Assembly: GCA_001994995.1 (NCBI GenBank)
Contig: MDJM01000056.1
Location: 1 to 56,428 of the forward strand
Source of the DNA: Candidatus Parepulonipiscium sp. PG-Nuni2H_MBin01
GTDB lineage: Bacteria > Bacillota > Clostridia > Lachnospirales > Cellulosilyticaceae
DNA length: 56,428 nucleotides
Direction of reading: 5' to 3'
The position numbers were made by a program, and so were the translations under genes. The stretch's first letter is position 1. Each line of letters opens with the position of its first letter. Under the pieces are notes generated by a model. That model saw nothing but the letters and a program-made list of their open reading frames with translations. It was not told the origin of the DNA and searched no databases. Shown piece after piece: positions 44,201-51,057 of this stretch.

Positions 44201-44899
44201 CTTGAAAACAATAAAATAAGCAACTTAACAGGTGTAGAAACGCTACTCAACTTAAATGAGCTAGTATTAAATAACAACGAAATAACCGATTTAACACCAA
44301 TAGCGGATTTATACCAACTAAAATCATTAATGTTAGCACAAAACCAAATATCAGATTTATGGCCTATTTCAGATTTAAATAATCTTAATGCGCTACATTT
44401 AGATAATAACCAAATAGGAGATATTTCCGCATTAAAAGGATTAACAAACTTAACAACGCTAGAATTAGCAGGCAATCAAATTAACAATATAGAGCCGTTA
44501 TACTCAATGCAAGATTTATGGTGGCTAAACTTAAACAATAACAAAGTAACCGATATATCGCCATTACAGCCAATGCAGCACCTAACTTACTTACACTTAG
44601 ATAATAATAATGTAACCGATATAGGAGTGCTTAAGCATTTTCCGCATTTAACATGGCTAACGTTAGATAACAACAATGTAACGAACATAGCATCGTTAGA
44701 AAATTTAGTGAATTTATCTAAGCTACATTTAAGCGGAAATAAAGTTAAAGATATATCCGTTTTAGAAGAGCAAGAAAGTTTATGGGATTTATCATTAGAC
44801 CGAAATAGATTAGACTTAACGGACAAATATACAAAATCGGTAATAGACCAACTTATAGATGAGAAAGTAAGCGTAGTATACGATGGACAACAAGTTTAA
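41285..44899 (+). CDS. Large secreted repeat protein with C-terminal EF-hand-like loop and LRRs
   Basis: This 1204-residue protein has a signal peptide (1-25, ending IQANE). In order it contains a 22-unit array of 5-residue (T/N)NYE(x) repeats (about 86-195), a P/E/K/A-rich spacer, a Q/Y/P-rich stretch (about 485-540), an N-rich array NTNN/NVNAN (about 605-685), a G/T/P/N-rich linker, an EF-hand-like loop DKNKDGIVNRSEI near 895, and about eleven internalin-type 22-residue LRRs to about 1190. There is no LPXTG or SLH anchor. Low-complexity stalks with terminal LRRs suggest a surface adhesin or extracellular matrix protein. GGAGG precedes the ATG. Both arrays are candidates for length change by slippage. 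Confidence 0.85.
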   Translation: MSKKMIASILSAFLVINIAPLPIQANEEENLAPTAKLPNNNQAEFNALPVVHNYNTHDSEYNVQPSVDYNPEYNPEYNPVISYEATNYEDTNYESNNYEANNYEDTNYEVNNYEATNYEMNNYEANNYEAPNYEINNYEANNYEANNYETTNYEANNYESTNYEAINYETTNYEATNYEANNYEVTNYEAINYEYYETEDAVPLLKPIEQADHGLIGPVPQNIKPTTEPTPPAIEVPEVNPEINPDVPASSDHVDEAPKPKQANQQVPPQQAPAENPANTENSNTAQQENGNGEQQANNTQAHKEAENIDDVEHPANEAPAKPAENAKTPSTSHKTQNDKTSGNARRQINQARGKLPKKEDVGNDFPDVNPKPKSQAPDVESTGLNNSNTDYQISNNFVGPMPVSDDILAVPTLAVIEDNTRVDYGYEPQSQVPEQLEPEQLDEAEQIEESTPPFEGAGGAMTPAEGDAPLVENSDPPEDLGHLQVPNYPQQYQQDLQVPHQYNQDVQIPQQYQPDLQVQYQPDMPQQQEIPQQYQQYQRHETEDTVRQRYENVPQTYAEDMNGNAPRRYSPDTTNNVPDYNNGTNSYSARAHHGNTKNSNAGTNANNSNNINSINTNNVNNSNNVNTNSINTNNSNNVNANNSNNVNTNSINTNNANNVNANNANNVNTNSINTNNANNVNTNGTGSNNIGVNTRGTINSNANGMTNTNNGTNHVGVNNNNKANNATGTYNNGTSTYNPNTGIPNSGTYRKGTYDNGGIPGNLGTTGMPNTGTNVPGTTGVPNTGTNVPNSAINGMPNTAVPDQNELDETRDNATIAIENATDIYKPDSNDENAIAVEKSKMNVIQESNTENELDIPPESIPWAYNNAPAVEFADKTLEKMVVAAVDKNKDGIVNRSEILALKSLRVYEDVTDLTGLEYAHNLVKLDLHDNNLTDLTTLSRLTSLKNLTLSDNEITDLTPLRGLSNLTRLSLENNKISNLTGVETLLNLNELVLNNNEITDLTPIADLYQLKSLMLAQNQISDLWPISDLNNLNALHLDNNQIGDISALKGLTNLTTLELAGNQINNIEPLYSMQDLWWLNLNNNKVTDISPLQPMQHLTYLHLDNNNVTDIGVLKHFPHLTWLTLDNNNVTNIASLENLVNLSKLHLSGNKVKDISVLEEQESLWDLSLDRNRLDLTDKYTKSVIDQLIDEKVSVVYDGQQV
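41540..41869 (+). repeat. 22-unit, 15-bp coding tandem repeat
   Basis: Exactly 330 bases code for 22 five-residue units of (T/N/I/P)NYE(A/D/S/V/M/T/I/Y). The core is AAYTAYGAR; the first and fifth residues vary. The codons AAT/AAC and TAT/TAC drift between units. Confidence 0.95.
43097..43335 (+). repeat. N-rich coding repeat with higher-order unit
   Basis: Short AAT/AAC-based units (NNVNTN, NSINTNN, NNANNVNAN) recur; the block NNVNTNSINTNN appears three times almost unchanged, so whole blocks as well as short units have been duplicated. Confidence 0.85.
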
Positions 44900-44912
44900 A
44901 AATTTCTCCAAA

Positions 44913-44945
44913 CAAAAAGGACATTCGCATTTGAATGTCCTTTTA
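44913..44945. terminator. Bidirectional terminator between LRR and ABC-F genes
   Basis: AAAAAGGACATTC and GAATGTCCTTTT around GCATTT; it serves both convergent genes. Confidence 0.9.
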
Positions 44946-44955
44946 CTATTTAGTA

Positions 44956-46548
44956 CTAGTTAAATTTATGATTAGAAACATCTAAAACATTAGTAGCCAC
45001 TTGCTCACAAAACATCTGGTCATGTTCTACAAAAACCATAGTAGGCTCGTAAGCTACAAGTAAATCCTCAATCTGCTGTCTAGATAAAATATCGATAAAA
45101 TTAAGCGGTTCATCCCAAATGTACAAATGGGCCTGTTCTGACAAGCTCTTTGCAATAAGCACCTTCTTCTTCTGCCCACCGCTTAATTCTTCCAACTGCT
45201 TATCAAAAGCATCACGCGAAAAATCAAGTTTGCGCAAAATTGCCTTAAACAAGCTTTCATCTATTCCATTATATAAAATAAAAGTTTTCATATCGCCCTT
45301 TAAAAAACTAGTATCTTGTGGAACGTACGAAATCTTTAATTTACTCCCCTTAATTATATGCCCTTCAACTTGCTCAACTTCATTCATAATCAATTTAATC
45401 AGACTCGACTTACCACATCCGTTTTTTCCTTTTAACAGCAGTCGCTGACCTTTTAAAACTCTTAAATTAAGCTGATTAACAACTTCCCTCTCACCATAGT
45501 GAATTTGGATATTTCTCATTTCAATTAATATAGGCTTAATATACGGCTCATAATGAATTTTTAGAGCTTCTACAGTCTCAACATCCTTTAACAGCTTGGA
45601 ACTTTCTTCAACTAATCTATTTTTCCTACCTTCAATCACCTTAGCACGTTTCATCATCTTAGCAGATTTATGACCTGCATAACCTTTATCAACTATATCA
45701 GTACCTAATTTCTTACTCTCTATATTATCGCTACAACCAATTGCTTTACTACTAGAAGCTTGTAACCTAGAAATTTCTTTTTTAAGCTTACTATTTTCAT
45801 TACGCTCATATTGGTCTTGCCTTTGTTTATTAGTATACCAACTAGTATAGTTTCCTTTTACCACTTCTATAGTCTGCCTATTAATAGATACCACATGGTC
45901 GATTACTCTATCTAAAAATAGTCTATCATGAGAAACTAGGATAAAGCCATTTTTACTATATAAATACTGGGCTAAAATTTCACGGCCTGCTTGGTCTAAA
46001 TGATTAGTTGGCTCATCTATAAGTAAAAAATTATTTTTCTTTAGAAACAAAGCCGCCAACATTAACTTAGTACGCTCACCATTGCTTAAAGTTTTAAAAG
46101 GCCTTTTTAACACATCTGCGTCAACATGAAGTAAATTAATTTCCTTTACGATTAAATCTTCAATACTATAACCATCATGCTGCATATAATTCTCCAATAT
46201 ATCGCCATACATCTGCAACGCATCATCAGTTGCTAGCGCAATACACTGTTCCATCTGGGCTTCCCACTGCGCATAAGGTGCAATAACATTGCGAATAACT
46301 TCTAACGTTATCCCATCTGAGTCTACTTCAAATGGGAAATAATCAAAACTACTAACCGAACTAACAATACTACCTTTATATTCATACTTATTTTGCAACA
46401 AATTTAAAAACGTAGTTTTGCCTCTACCGTTGCGTCCTATTAAACCTAATTTCCAATCGGTATCTAAAGTAAATGACGTATCGGTAAATATATTTTCATG
46501 ATGTGTATCATAGCTAAAAGTCAATTTATTAACATTAATAATAGACAT
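44956..46548 (-). CDS. ABC-F ribosomal protection protein, Lsa/CplR-like
   Basis: This 530-residue protein has two ABC domains and no membrane part. First site: Walker A GRNGRGKT (38-45), signature LSNGERTK, Walker B LLIDEPTNHLD; second: GKNGCGKSS, LSGGQKKK and LYIWDEPLNFID. Between them lies the long alpha-helical interdomain linker (about 235-310) that enters the exit site in antibiotic-resistance ABC-Fs. The IEVVKGNYTSWYTNKQRQDQ block resembles Lsa and related proteins giving resistance to lincosamides, streptogramin A and pleuromutilins. The start has AGGAGC. It lies 30 bases after an MFS gene, as msr follows mef. Actual resistance is inferred from family only. Confidence 0.88.
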   Translation of the reverse strand: MSIINVNKLTFSYDTHHENIFTDTSFTLDTDWKLGLIGRNGRGKTTFLNLLQNKYEYKGSIVSSVSSFDYFPFEVDSDGITLEVIRNVIAPYAQWEAQMEQCIALATDDALQMYGDILENYMQHDGYSIEDLIVKEINLLHVDADVLKRPFKTLSNGERTKLMLAALFLKKNNFLLIDEPTNHLDQAGREILAQYLYSKNGFILVSHDRLFLDRVIDHVVSINRQTIEVVKGNYTSWYTNKQRQDQYERNENSKLKKEISRLQASSSKAIGCSDNIESKKLGTDIVDKGYAGHKSAKMMKRAKVIEGRKNRLVEESSKLLKDVETVEALKIHYEPYIKPILIEMRNIQIHYGEREVVNQLNLRVLKGQRLLLKGKNGCGKSSLIKLIMNEVEQVEGHIIKGSKLKISYVPQDTSFLKGDMKTFILYNGIDESLFKAILRKLDFSRDAFDKQLEELSGGQKKKVLIAKSLSEQAHLYIWDEPLNFIDILSRQQIEDLLVAYEPTMVFVEHDQMFCEQVATNVLDVSNHKFN

Positions 46549-46578
46549 TTTCTCATCAGCTCCTTTTTTCTAGTACGT

Positions 46579-47784
46579 TTAGTTTTTAACCAGTTTTCTT
46601 GTGTTAATCATAACAACCAACAATATAATAACGAACACACATCTAATTATATCATCCATTGGTGCTATATCCCCTAAAATTCCGCCTACCAGCTGGCCTA
46701 ATAATGAACTTACCAAAATTAAAGGCGTATTTATTGCACTAATTCTGGCTCTAATTTCGGCTGGAATTCCTATAACTAAAGCAACGCCAAAAATATTGTG
46801 CAATATGCTATTAAAAAATCCATATAAAAACATAATTCCAACAACTATTACTGCATACTTAGTTCCTATAAATAGCATCGGTATACTCATTCCTATTATA
46901 GCGAACAAAAGCACTTGGTATTTATGCTTATCTATATCTATTACGCTTAATAAAATAGGCGCTATTATTCCTCCTAAGGATATAAAGCCCATTGCAATTC
47001 CGTAAAGTTCAATGTTAAAATTACTTTCAAAAAATGGTAGTCTTAGTATGGTATACACTGATAGTAGAAATACTATTGTACAATAGGTGATTAGTAATCC
47101 TAGATAGGTTTTGTTTTCATGAAAAAAGATTTTAGTTGTAGCAAAAGAGTCTTTGATTTCTTGGAAGTTATAATTTAATGGTTTAGCCTCCTCATCAAGC
47201 TTCTCTTCTTCTACCTTTATAAATAATTCACTAATAGCAGAAATGATAAAAGTAATACCGTTAAATATAATAATTACCGGTATATTAAATATAAGCAGTA
47301 ACATTCCCCCAATAAAGTTAGCCAAAATAGTGACAGTGTTAGAAACCACTTCTGTAATAGAACTAGCTCTAATTAATAATTTCTCTTTTATGATTAGTGG
47401 CACTAGCGTAATAATAGATGGTCTAAAGAACGCTTCAGCAATTCCAAGCAATACACTTACAACACAAATTAAAGCAAAGTTAAATTGAAATATAAAACAT
47501 ATCCCGAGCAAAATCATTAATAGCCCCCGAATTAAGTCACTGTAGATTAATACGGATTTTTTTTGCCATCTTTCCACCCACACACCTGCTATGGGCATAA
47601 GGATAATAGTTGGCAATATATTTAAAATTGCTATTATTGATACCATTAACGTAGATTCTGTCATGTCATAGATGCATTTTGCTATAGCCATATTGTAGAT
47701 TATATCTCCAAATAGCGATACCCCAACACCTTGCCACAGTAAAAGTGAGTTTTTATTTACTAATTCCCGATTTAATTTCTCCAT
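46579..47784 (-). CDS. MFS transporter (MFS_3/Mef-like)
   Basis: This 401-residue protein has about 12 membrane segments. It opens LLLWQGVGVSLFGDIIYNMAIAKCIYD, and the A-motif region is IAGVWVERWQKKSVLIYSDLIRGLL, as in MFS_3 permeases such as Mef and EntS. SSITEVVSNTVTILANFIGGML and GFISLGGIIAPILL support this. It exports small molecules with proton antiport. GAAAGGG precedes the ATG, and a 3-codon leader frame sits 20 bases further upstream. The ABC-F gene follows 30 bases later, so the two are probably one transcript, the mef(A)-msr(D) arrangement. Confidence 0.88.
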   Translation of the reverse strand: MEKLNRELVNKNSLLLWQGVGVSLFGDIIYNMAIAKCIYDMTESTLMVSIIAILNILPTIILMPIAGVWVERWQKKSVLIYSDLIRGLLMILLGICFIFQFNFALICVVSVLLGIAEAFFRPSIITLVPLIIKEKLLIRASSITEVVSNTVTILANFIGGMLLLIFNIPVIIIFNGITFIISAISELFIKVEEEKLDEEAKPLNYNFQEIKDSFATTKIFFHENKTYLGLLITYCTIVFLLSVYTILRLPFFESNFNIELYGIAMGFISLGGIIAPILLSVIDIDKHKYQVLLFAIIGMSIPMLFIGTKYAVIVVGIMFLYGFFNSILHNIFGVALVIGIPAEIRARISAINTPLILVSSLLGQLVGGILGDIAPMDDIIRCVFVIILLVVMINTRKLVKN

Positions 47785-47802
47785 TATAGTTATTCCCTTT
47801 CT

Positions 47803-47814
47803 TTAATTTAACAT
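47803..47814 (-). CDS. Possible 3-codon leader peptide (M-L-N) before the MFS gene
   Basis: On the minus strand, GAGGG is followed after seven bases by ATG TTA AAT TAA. The stop lies just before the AAAGGG of the MFS gene. Short leader frames with their own ribosome binding site precede many antibiotic-resistance genes and act by ribosome stalling. With only three codons it may be chance; no attenuator hairpin is obvious. Confidence 0.3.
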   Translation of the reverse strand: MLN

Positions 47815-47973
47815 TTTATCGCCCTCTAATTAAAATTTCCCCGCGTATATTGCGATAATATGTACAAAATATATATTACTATAATTCTTAATAGTTGGCA
47901 ATACCATGGGACTTTTCTACAATTAAAATTTTTAAAATATTAAAAGTAAATTTTGTAAAATTAAAAATAACAC

Positions 47974-48002
47974 TTGACATTATCTTTTTACAGGTGTATA
48001 CT
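47974..48002 (+). promoter_or_regulatory. Consensus promoter of the T-box transcript
   Basis: TTGACA at 47974-47979 and TATACT at 47997-48002 with the ideal 17-base spacer. Transcription should start near 48009, just before the T-box stem I. Confidence 0.85.
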
Positions 48003-48019
48003 CAGTATAAATTAAATAT

Positions 48020-48319
48020 TATTACCAAACGCAGTGAAGAGAAGAGTACGCAAACCACAAAGTTTACAGAGAACCTACGTATGCTGAGAGTAGGAACGGA
48101 GTGCTTGCCGAAGATGGCCTTGGAGCGGTGTACCGAGGTGTGAGAACACTTAGGCTACAACGGGATTCGCCCGTAACAGCGATAGAGTATGTTTGTACTC
48201 GATAAGGTTTATGTCGTGAGGCATAAGCGAAAAAAGGTGGTAACACGAAGCGGACTAATTCGCTCTCGTCCTTTTATGATATATCTACAGATATGTCCAT
48301 ATTGGATGGGAGCTTTTTT
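48020..48319 (+). promoter_or_regulatory. T-box riboswitch, probably tRNA-Met-responsive
   Basis: Stem I with GAAGAGTA (E-loop-like) and a distal CCTAC...GTAGG hairpin lies at 48031-48095. The specifier region GAAGATGGCCTTGGAG spans 48110-48125, followed by the usual ...TTAGGCTACAACGGGATTCGCCCG stems. The T-box motif AAGGTGGTAACACG lies at 48234-48247. The terminator is CTCTCGTCC (48263-48271) paired with GGATGGGAG (48304-48312), then CTTTTTT. The specifier is best read as AUG at 48114-48116, although GAU one base earlier is possible. The acceptor-pairing UGGU matches a tRNA with discriminator A73, as in tRNA-Met, not tRNA-Cys (U73). When uncharged tRNA binds, the antiterminator lets transcription run into cysK and perhaps on into metN. 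Confidence 0.85.
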
Positions 48320-48364
48320 ATTTGCTTATTTTTAGGGACTTGTTTATATTATGGAGGTACAGAG

Positions 48365-49273
48365 ATGATTTACAATAACTTGTTTGAACTTATAGGTAAT
48401 ACACCAATTGTTAAAATTAATGACCCAGAAGTTAGTGGGCAGTTATATGCCAAATTAGAGTTTTTTAATCCAGGCGGTTCTGTAAAAGATAGGGCAGCAT
48501 TGTATATGATATCGGGGCTTAAGCAAAAAGGTATTATAACGGATAGCACTACTATAGTGGAGCCTACAAGCGGAAATACTGGAATTGGGGTGGCAATGGT
48601 AGCAGCAGCTTTAAAAGTAAAGTGTAAGCTTGTTATGCCAGAGAGTATGAGTTTAGAAAGAAGAGCTATTCTTAAGGGATATGGTGCAGAGCTAGTTCTT
48701 ACTAGTGCAAAAGATGGCATGGGTGGTGCAATCGCAAAGGCTAAGGAATTAGCAGAGCTAGATAATCATGTTATATTATCTCAGTTTACAAATGGGGATA
48801 ACGTGTTAGCTCACAAATCTACGACAGCTAAAGAAATTATTAGAGACTTCGATAAACTAGACTATTTTGTGGCAGCGATTGGCACAGGTGGTACTATTAC
48901 TGGAGTAGGTGAAATATTAAAGGAGCATTATAAAGATATTACGCTTATATCAATAGAACCTGAAACTTCACCGATACTTACCCAAGGCGTTAAAGGTCCG
49001 CATAAAATCCAAGGTATTGGAGCTGGATTTAAACCTGATATATTGAATTTAGATATTATAGATAAAATTTTAACTATATCTGATGAAGATGCTATGCAGT
49101 ATGCTAGAAAATTAGGTGCAGAACATGGGATATTAGCAGGCTTCTCAGGTGGTGCAAATTATAAAATTGCTTATGATATTGCAAAGGAAGCTTCTGCAGA
49201 TACAAAGGTACTATTTATTGTTCCAGATAATGGAGAGCGATATTTATCCACAGCGCTATATCAAGAAGAGTAA
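48365..49273 (+). CDS. cysK: Cysteine synthase (O-acetylserine sulfhydrylase)
   Basis: The product is 302 residues from the ATG at 48365, with TGGAGG eight bases upstream; the longer frame to 48293 lies in the T-box terminator region. It is a fold-type II PLP enzyme: Lys41 in FNPGGSVKDR binds PLP, PTSGNTGIG contacts substrate, GTGGTITG (about 175-182) cups the phosphate, and GILAGFSGGAN lies near the C terminus. It makes cysteine from O-acetylserine and sulfide in the cytoplasm. No cysE is next to it. The T-box with a Met-like specifier is unusual for cysK, but metNIQ follows downstream. CysM-type or homoserine-type activity cannot be excluded. Confidence 0.92.
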   Translation: MIYNNLFELIGNTPIVKINDPEVSGQLYAKLEFFNPGGSVKDRAALYMISGLKQKGIITDSTTIVEPTSGNTGIGVAMVAAALKVKCKLVMPESMSLERRAILKGYGAELVLTSAKDGMGGAIAKAKELAELDNHVILSQFTNGDNVLAHKSTTAKEIIRDFDKLDYFVAAIGTGGTITGVGEILKEHYKDITLISIEPETSPILTQGVKGPHKIQGIGAGFKPDILNLDIIDKILTISDEDAMQYARKLGAEHGILAGFSGGANYKIAYDIAKEASADTKVLFIVPDNGERYLSTALYQEE

Positions 49274-49282
49274 TACTTACTT

Positions 49283-49316
49283 TAACTATTGGTAACGTGG
49301 GTGTTGCCAATAGTTA
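49283..49316 (+). other. Long hairpin after cysK without a T run
   Basis: TAACTATTGGTAAC pairs over 13-14 bp with GTTGCCAATAGTTA, but it is followed by CATATTAAT, not by T residues. It may stabilise the cysK mRNA 3' end or mark partial termination before metN. Confidence 0.5.
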
Positions 49317-49329
49317 CATATTAATAGTA

Positions 49330-49503
49330 GAAAAAATTATTGAATTAAAAAAGCTATTGAAGCTGTTAACTTAATATGAGAACTCTCTAAAAGGAAGCTT
49401 TGGGGTCCAGGGGCAAAGCCCCACACCACCGGAGCAGCGATTGTTACTAAAAAATTTTGGAGGCTTTTCATACTTATAATAAAAAAATTATTGCATTAAA
49501 AAA
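49330..49503 (+). repeat. Intergenic repeat module, copy 2, inside near-identical direct repeats
   Basis: AAAAAATTATTGAATTAAAAAA near 49331-49352 recurs with one change near 49481-49502. Between them lie the core GCTGTTAACTTAATATGA (49362-49379) and a GGGG-CAAAG-CCCC hairpin (49410-49422), echoing the module at 41196-41235. The layout resembles a small mobile or MITE-like insert, yet no terminal inverted repeats are seen. Confidence 0.45.
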
Positions 49504-49533
49504 TCTACACAGCAACAATTATGGGGGGATAAA

Positions 49534-50280
49534 ATGATAAAGATTAATAATGTAGTAAAGAAATTTACTACAGGTACAAAGGAATTTACCGTGCTAGACA
49601 ATATTAGTTTGGAAATCGCAAAAGGCGAAATTGTTGGCATAATTGGTATAAGTGGAGCTGGGAAAAGTACGCTACTTAGATGTATCGGCGGACTTGAAGT
49701 TCCATCCTCAGGTACTATAGAAGTTGATAATAAGAACATAGCGGATTTAGATGCTAAACAAAAGATTGAGTACTACAAAAGCCTAGGAACAATATTCCAA
49801 GGATACAATTTAATGATGCAACAAACAGTTGCTAAAAATATAGCATTACCGCTTGAAATTAACAGAGTAAACAAGGCTGAAATTGAGGTAAAAGTAAATA
49901 CGTTATTAACATTAGTCGGACTTGAGGATAAAGCAAAGGAATATCCTGCTAGACTTAGCGGAGGTCAAAAACAGCGTGTAGCTATAGCTCGAGCGCTTGC
50001 TAATAATCCTAAATTACTATTATGTGATGAACCTACATCAGCGCTAGACTGCCTTACGACTAGAGCAATACTAGATTTACTAAAAAAGATAAATGCAGAG
50101 CTTGGGATTACAATCGTAATTATAACTCATGATATTGAAGTTGTGGAAAGCATTTGTGATAAGGTAATAGTGTTAGATAAAAGTAATCTAGTAGAACAAG
50201 GATTAGTAACAGAAGTATTAAGTTTACCTCAAGCCGATATAACTAAACAATTTTTAGGAAAAGAGGCACATCAATGGTAG
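49534..50280 (+). CDS. metN: Methionine ABC transporter ATP-binding protein, short form
   Basis: This 248-residue protein has Walker A GISGAGKST (38-46), the Q loop FQGYNLM, signature LSGGQKQR, Walker B LLLCDEPTSALD and the His switch ITHD. It matches MetN-like ATPases, but common MetN proteins are about 340 residues and carry a C-terminal NIL/ACT-like domain that binds methionine and shuts transport. That domain is absent: the chain ends after FLGKEAHQW at the overlap with metI. The D-loop reads SALDCLTT rather than SALDPxTT. It is first of metN-metI-metQ-metQ with GGGGGAT before the ATG. Confidence 0.85.
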   Translation: MIKINNVVKKFTTGTKEFTVLDNISLEIAKGEIVGIIGISGAGKSTLLRCIGGLEVPSSGTIEVDNKNIADLDAKQKIEYYKSLGTIFQGYNLMMQQTVAKNIALPLEINRVNKAEIEVKVNTLLTLVGLEDKAKEYPARLSGGQKQRVAIARALANNPKLLLCDEPTSALDCLTTRAILDLLKKINAELGITIVIITHDIEVVESICDKVIVLDKSNLVEQGLVTEVLSLPQADITKQFLGKEAHQW

Positions 50281-50921
50281 AAATATTACTAGAAGGAACG
50301 TTAGAAACTTTGTATATGACATTTGCATCAACACTGCTGGCATATTTAATAGGAATGCCACTTGGCATATTAGTTACTATTACAGATGAAAAAGGAATTA
50401 TGCCAAATAAAATCATTAACGGAGTAATTGGTTGTGGGATTAATATAATTAGGTCAATTCCATTTATTATATTACTAATTGCTTTAATTCCACTTACTAA
50501 ACTAATTGTAGGCAAAAGCATTGGTTCAACTGCTGCAATCGTACCGCTAGTTATTGGTGCTGCTCCATTTGTAGCTAGAATGATAGAATCGTCATTACAC
50601 GAAGTTGACAATACGCTTATTGAATCAGCAATAGCTATGGGGTGTAACAAAAGGGAAGTGATTTTTAAAGTTATGATACCAGAAGTAATACCAAGTATTG
50701 TTAGAGGACTTTCAATTACGCTAATTACGCTAATAGGCTACTCAGCAATGGCAGGAGCAGTTGGTGGCGGTGGTCTTGGGGATATTGCAATCCGCTACGG
50801 TTATTATAGATACCAATACGATACAATGATGCTGACTATTTTTATTTTAATCATTATGGTTCAATTGATACAATTTACATGTAACTATATTGCTAAAAAG
50901 ATAGATAAGAAAGTCAGATAA
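50274..50921 (+). CDS. metI: Methionine ABC transporter permease
   Basis: This 215-residue protein has five membrane segments and the MetI blocks ETLYMTFASTLLAYLIGMPLGILV, RSIPFIILLIALIPLTKLIVG, and the coupling (EAA) loop ESAIAMGCNKREVIFKVMIPEVIPSIVRG. GYSAMAGAVGGGGLGDIAIRYGY is the usual end block. It overlaps metN by 7 bases, so translation is coupled. It forms a dimer in the membrane with MetN below and receives substrate from MetQ. Confidence 0.92.
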   Translation: MVEILLEGTLETLYMTFASTLLAYLIGMPLGILVTITDEKGIMPNKIINGVIGCGINIIRSIPFIILLIALIPLTKLIVGKSIGSTAAIVPLVIGAAPFVARMIESSLHEVDNTLIESAIAMGCNKREVIFKVMIPEVIPSIVRGLSITLITLIGYSAMAGAVGGGGLGDIAIRYGYYRYQYDTMMLTIFILIIMVQLIQFTCNYIAKKIDKKVR

Positions 50922-51057
50922 TTTTATATTATATTAAAATCAACAAAAGGGGATAACTCCCCAAATTAATTATATACAAAATAGTACCATATTACAAGTA
51001 GAAAAGTTAAAATTAATAGTAAAAATTTATAACAAACTTAAAGAAAGAGGAATTGAG

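Noticed and set aside
48097-48107. UGC near GTGCTTGCC as a Cys specifier for the T-box
   Set aside because: It lies outside the usual place just before the CTTGGAG side, and the acceptor-pairing base fits A73, not the U73 of tRNA-Cys.
47895-48143. Open frame of 82 codons before cysK
   Set aside because: It overlaps the promoter and T-box stem I and has no ribosome binding site; the RNA structure explains the sequence.
49283-49316. Calling the long hairpin after cysK a terminator
   Set aside because: No T run follows the stem.
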